A stretch of DNA of 64,000 nt, taken from positions 41,486,581 to 41,550,580 of the forward strand of contig OX442314.1 of the NCBI GenBank assembly GCA_949358305.1, given 5' to 3'. Under the pieces are notes generated by a model that was not told the origin of the DNA, did not search any database, and was given only the letters and a program-made list of their open reading frames with translations. A program made the position numbers and the translations under genes. This document shows positions 62,094 to 64,000 of this stretch, in pieces. Origin of the DNA: Strigamia acuminata. Taxonomy: Eukaryota; Arthropoda; Chilopoda; Geophilomorpha; Linotaeniidae. The number at the start of each line of letters is the position of its first letter. Within the stretch, counting starts at the first letter, position 1.

Positions 62094-63265
62094 AATTGCC
62101 GTTTAGTGCGATGCAGCAGGCGTTGTGCGCCGTTTTAGGGCGATGTTCGTAGCCCAATTGGTCCAATTGGTAATAAAAAAAATACTTGTAGGTGGATTTG
62201 AGGATTAGCTTGCCGTTTTGAAATGATTTCAAGTGATTTTTTTTCTCAACTGCCTGCAAAGGCGTTAAATTCTTTTCACATACCGGGCACTTCACTACAA
62301 CAATTGCATCTGTTCCAATTATGAAAATATTTGTACAGTACAATCAACTTGATTTTGAGTGTTTCTAATGTGCATTTATGATGTCAATCATTTACTATTT
62401 TTTAATTATCTTGAATTAGTTTTTCTTTTTAACTTATCGAAGTTTTAATACTTGTTTTGAGCCTGGGTTAGGATTTTTGTTGCTAAGCAATGGCATAAAT
62501 CAGGCTGAAAAGTAGTAAAGTTGGGCACAATATAAGTTGGATCAGGTGCATTTGGAGACGGTTATATCGGCGATTGGGCGGCGGGTGAGAATTGTGAACG
62601 GGGCTTATCGTGGGTTAACCGCAGGACTGGCTCCCAAGTATCCCTTCTCCAGATCCACAAATAACCCACATGCAATTGTTTTCAACCCATACACTTCTTC
62701 AAACTTTGCTATAGCAAATGGCTCACTGTCATTTCCATAACGCATACCCTGAGTTTTTACAGCAGAATATAAAATTGTCAGCACATTGGTTTTTAACGAA
62801 GTTGAAGGCCGCATTTTACAGATTTTTCCGTACACTGAGGCTGTTAATCTTGGTTGTCGTTCCTGCAGCAAAACAGGTGACATGGCTTGACTAACAATAA
62901 TTTTTTCTATGTCATTCTGCTGGTCTAAAGAGACTTGTAAACTCCTCAGTTTCTTCTTTTCCTCTTCATAGATTATGTTGCCCATGTCAGGTTGTTGGGC
63001 ATTCTTCTCATAATCTGCATCTCCCATTGGTGAAATGTTTGAAGTGTTCTTTTGTGGTTTCAGAGCAGCAACTTTTCGTGCTTCAATGTTATATATTTTT
63101 TTTGATTTTGTTGTCTGCTAATAAATGAAGCAGTGAATTTTCTAGGACTACGGTTAAACATTACTTCATGAACTCTGTCATATAGGTTGTTGTTAGAGTT
63201 GATTGAAACTACAGCAGCTTCACAACGACTTTGGTACTGTATCGTATTTAAGCCTACAGGTCTTA
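62094..63265 (-). pseudogene. YqaJ nuclease, copy 2, split by an insertion
   Basis: 62605-63027 repeats the N-terminal two thirds of copy 1 ('MRYGNDSEPFAIAKFEE', 'CGLFVDLEKGYLGASP') and 62077-62343 repeats the C-terminal third ('IGTDAIVVVKCPVCEKNLTP'). Between them about 62325-62621 is foreign sequence, placed exactly in the active-site region between the Asp and the Glu-x-Lys. The active-site Glu is Val here ('VVVKCP' against 'VEVKCP'). It is therefore dead. The N-terminal lead-in (to about 63265) is in an offset frame, as in copy 1. Confidence 0.8.
62325..62621. other. ~297-bp insertion in YqaJ copy 2
   Basis: The sequence has no match elsewhere in the window. Copy 1 has only a few bases at this point (ATGGCGTCAGG). 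No clear inverted repeats or target duplication are seen. Confidence 0.7.
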
Positions 63266-63410
63266 ATTTCTTTTCTTTAGTTATTTATTTATTTATTATT
63301 TATATGTATTTGTTATATAATAAGGAGATACAAGTTCCGCAAAGAAAAGGTGTGTTTACAGAGAGAGGGCAGAATTTGTTCTGACCTGTCCAATCTCGGT
63401 ATATCCATTA
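63266..63410. repeat. 5' flank of YqaJ copy 2
   Basis: Matches 6075-6220 and ends at the same base after 'GGTATATCCATT'. Confidence 0.85.
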
Positions 63411-63465
63411 AAGAAGGAAATGGAAGTAAGATATTACATCTGAATAGGTGGTTACCAGTATACCA

Positions 63466-63565
63466 TGCCCAGAGATCCCCATGAAAAACTAATACACCAG
63501 ATGTCCAGAGATCCCCAAGAAAAAACAAAACCCCAGATGCCCAGAGATCCACAAGAAAAAACATT
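63466..63565 (+). repeat. 36-bp minisatellite, three units
   Basis: Units start 'ATGCCCAGAGATCCCCA' and are in frame, encoding MPRDPxEK-type peptides on the plus strand. No gene is recognised around it, and none from 63566 to the end of the window. Confidence 0.75.
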
Positions 63566-64000
63566 GATTATTGGAGGCAGACTGAAGAACTTGGAGCAGT
63601 TCTACAGTGAAGGGGCTGCCATACCCTGTTTACATTTAAAACACAGTCTATGGCAGGCTGGATGACCACCCAGATTGATGTGGTTTAGACAACAAAACCC
63701 CCACAAACACTGAACCTTCAAACATCAATAAATCACTAAAGAGGTTAACACCTCATCAATACAAAACTATAACAATTAACCTTGTCAAAAATAAATTCTA
63801 TTTTAAACATAAGAAATGATGCTAACAAAATATCTATTGCACTAAAAAATACATTTTTTAAGTAATAAAAACTAACTGAATACACCAGTGATCTCTGGGG
63901 TCACCACAAGTGTTGCTGGTCATCCTTGGATAGTGCCCTTGGTGACCAGCACGAAACTCTCGCTTAGACACAAATAAAATGAGCTCAATCCAAAACTTTG

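Overview
The window is eukaryotic and almost certainly from an invertebrate animal, most plausibly an arthropod. The evidence is short GT-AG introns of about 50-100 bp, P-element, Tc1, MULE, Ty3/gypsy and Ty1/copia remains, MADF, PHD, RING and SET fragments, and AT-rich DNA full of minisatellites. The species cannot be named from the sequence. I saw no tRNA, rRNA, operon or CRISPR array. Nearly everything is mobile DNA or repeat. The best candidates for intact genes are the Tc1 transposase, the gag, pol and third ORF of one gypsy element, a RING protein and a six-exon zinc-finger gene.

Layout. 1-8.5 kb: a dispersed repeat with a 55-bp minisatellite, a broken P-element, a spliced but frameshifted SET-domain gene beside a YqaJ-type nuclease, and a decayed gypsy gag-pol. 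9-16.8 kb: fragments (MADF exon, integrase, RT, RING, PHD beside copia RT, a gypsy gag with a Cys-rich ORF, a candidate LTR). 17-27 kb: a three-level nest. A spliced gene for a CRESS-type Rep-like protein (HUH nuclease plus SF3 helicase) is interrupted in exon 2 by a 5.9-kb MULE flanked by a 9-bp duplication. That MULE is interrupted by a 1.7-kb Tc1 element flanked by a TA duplication. The reading frames are compatible across both insertions, so the MULE originally carried one transposase/ULP1-protease/PHD polyprotein.

27-37 kb: a repeat district. Arrays of 141-bp and about 136-bp units each carry what look like a 3' splice site, a short exon and a 5' splice site on the minus strand. Three copies of a dispersed unit (a fourth lies at 60.9 kb) carry two adjacent hairpins with covarying stems and complementary nine-base loops. 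39.3-50.0 kb: a complete Ty3/gypsy element on the minus strand with two LTRs, a 4-bp target duplication (AAAT), a primer-binding site, a polypurine tract, gag, pol and a third, non-envelope ORF with a CxxC...CxxC motif. 50-64 kb: more copia, gypsy and PHD fragments, a tandem pair of multi-exon C2H2 zinc-finger genes (one intact from its second exon, one truncated), integrase and HECT fragments, a second YqaJ copy split by an insertion, and small minisatellites.

The order of events can be read from the nesting: the Rep gene first, then the MULE, then Tc1. The Tc1 element, with matching 254-bp inverted repeats and an open transposase, looks youngest.
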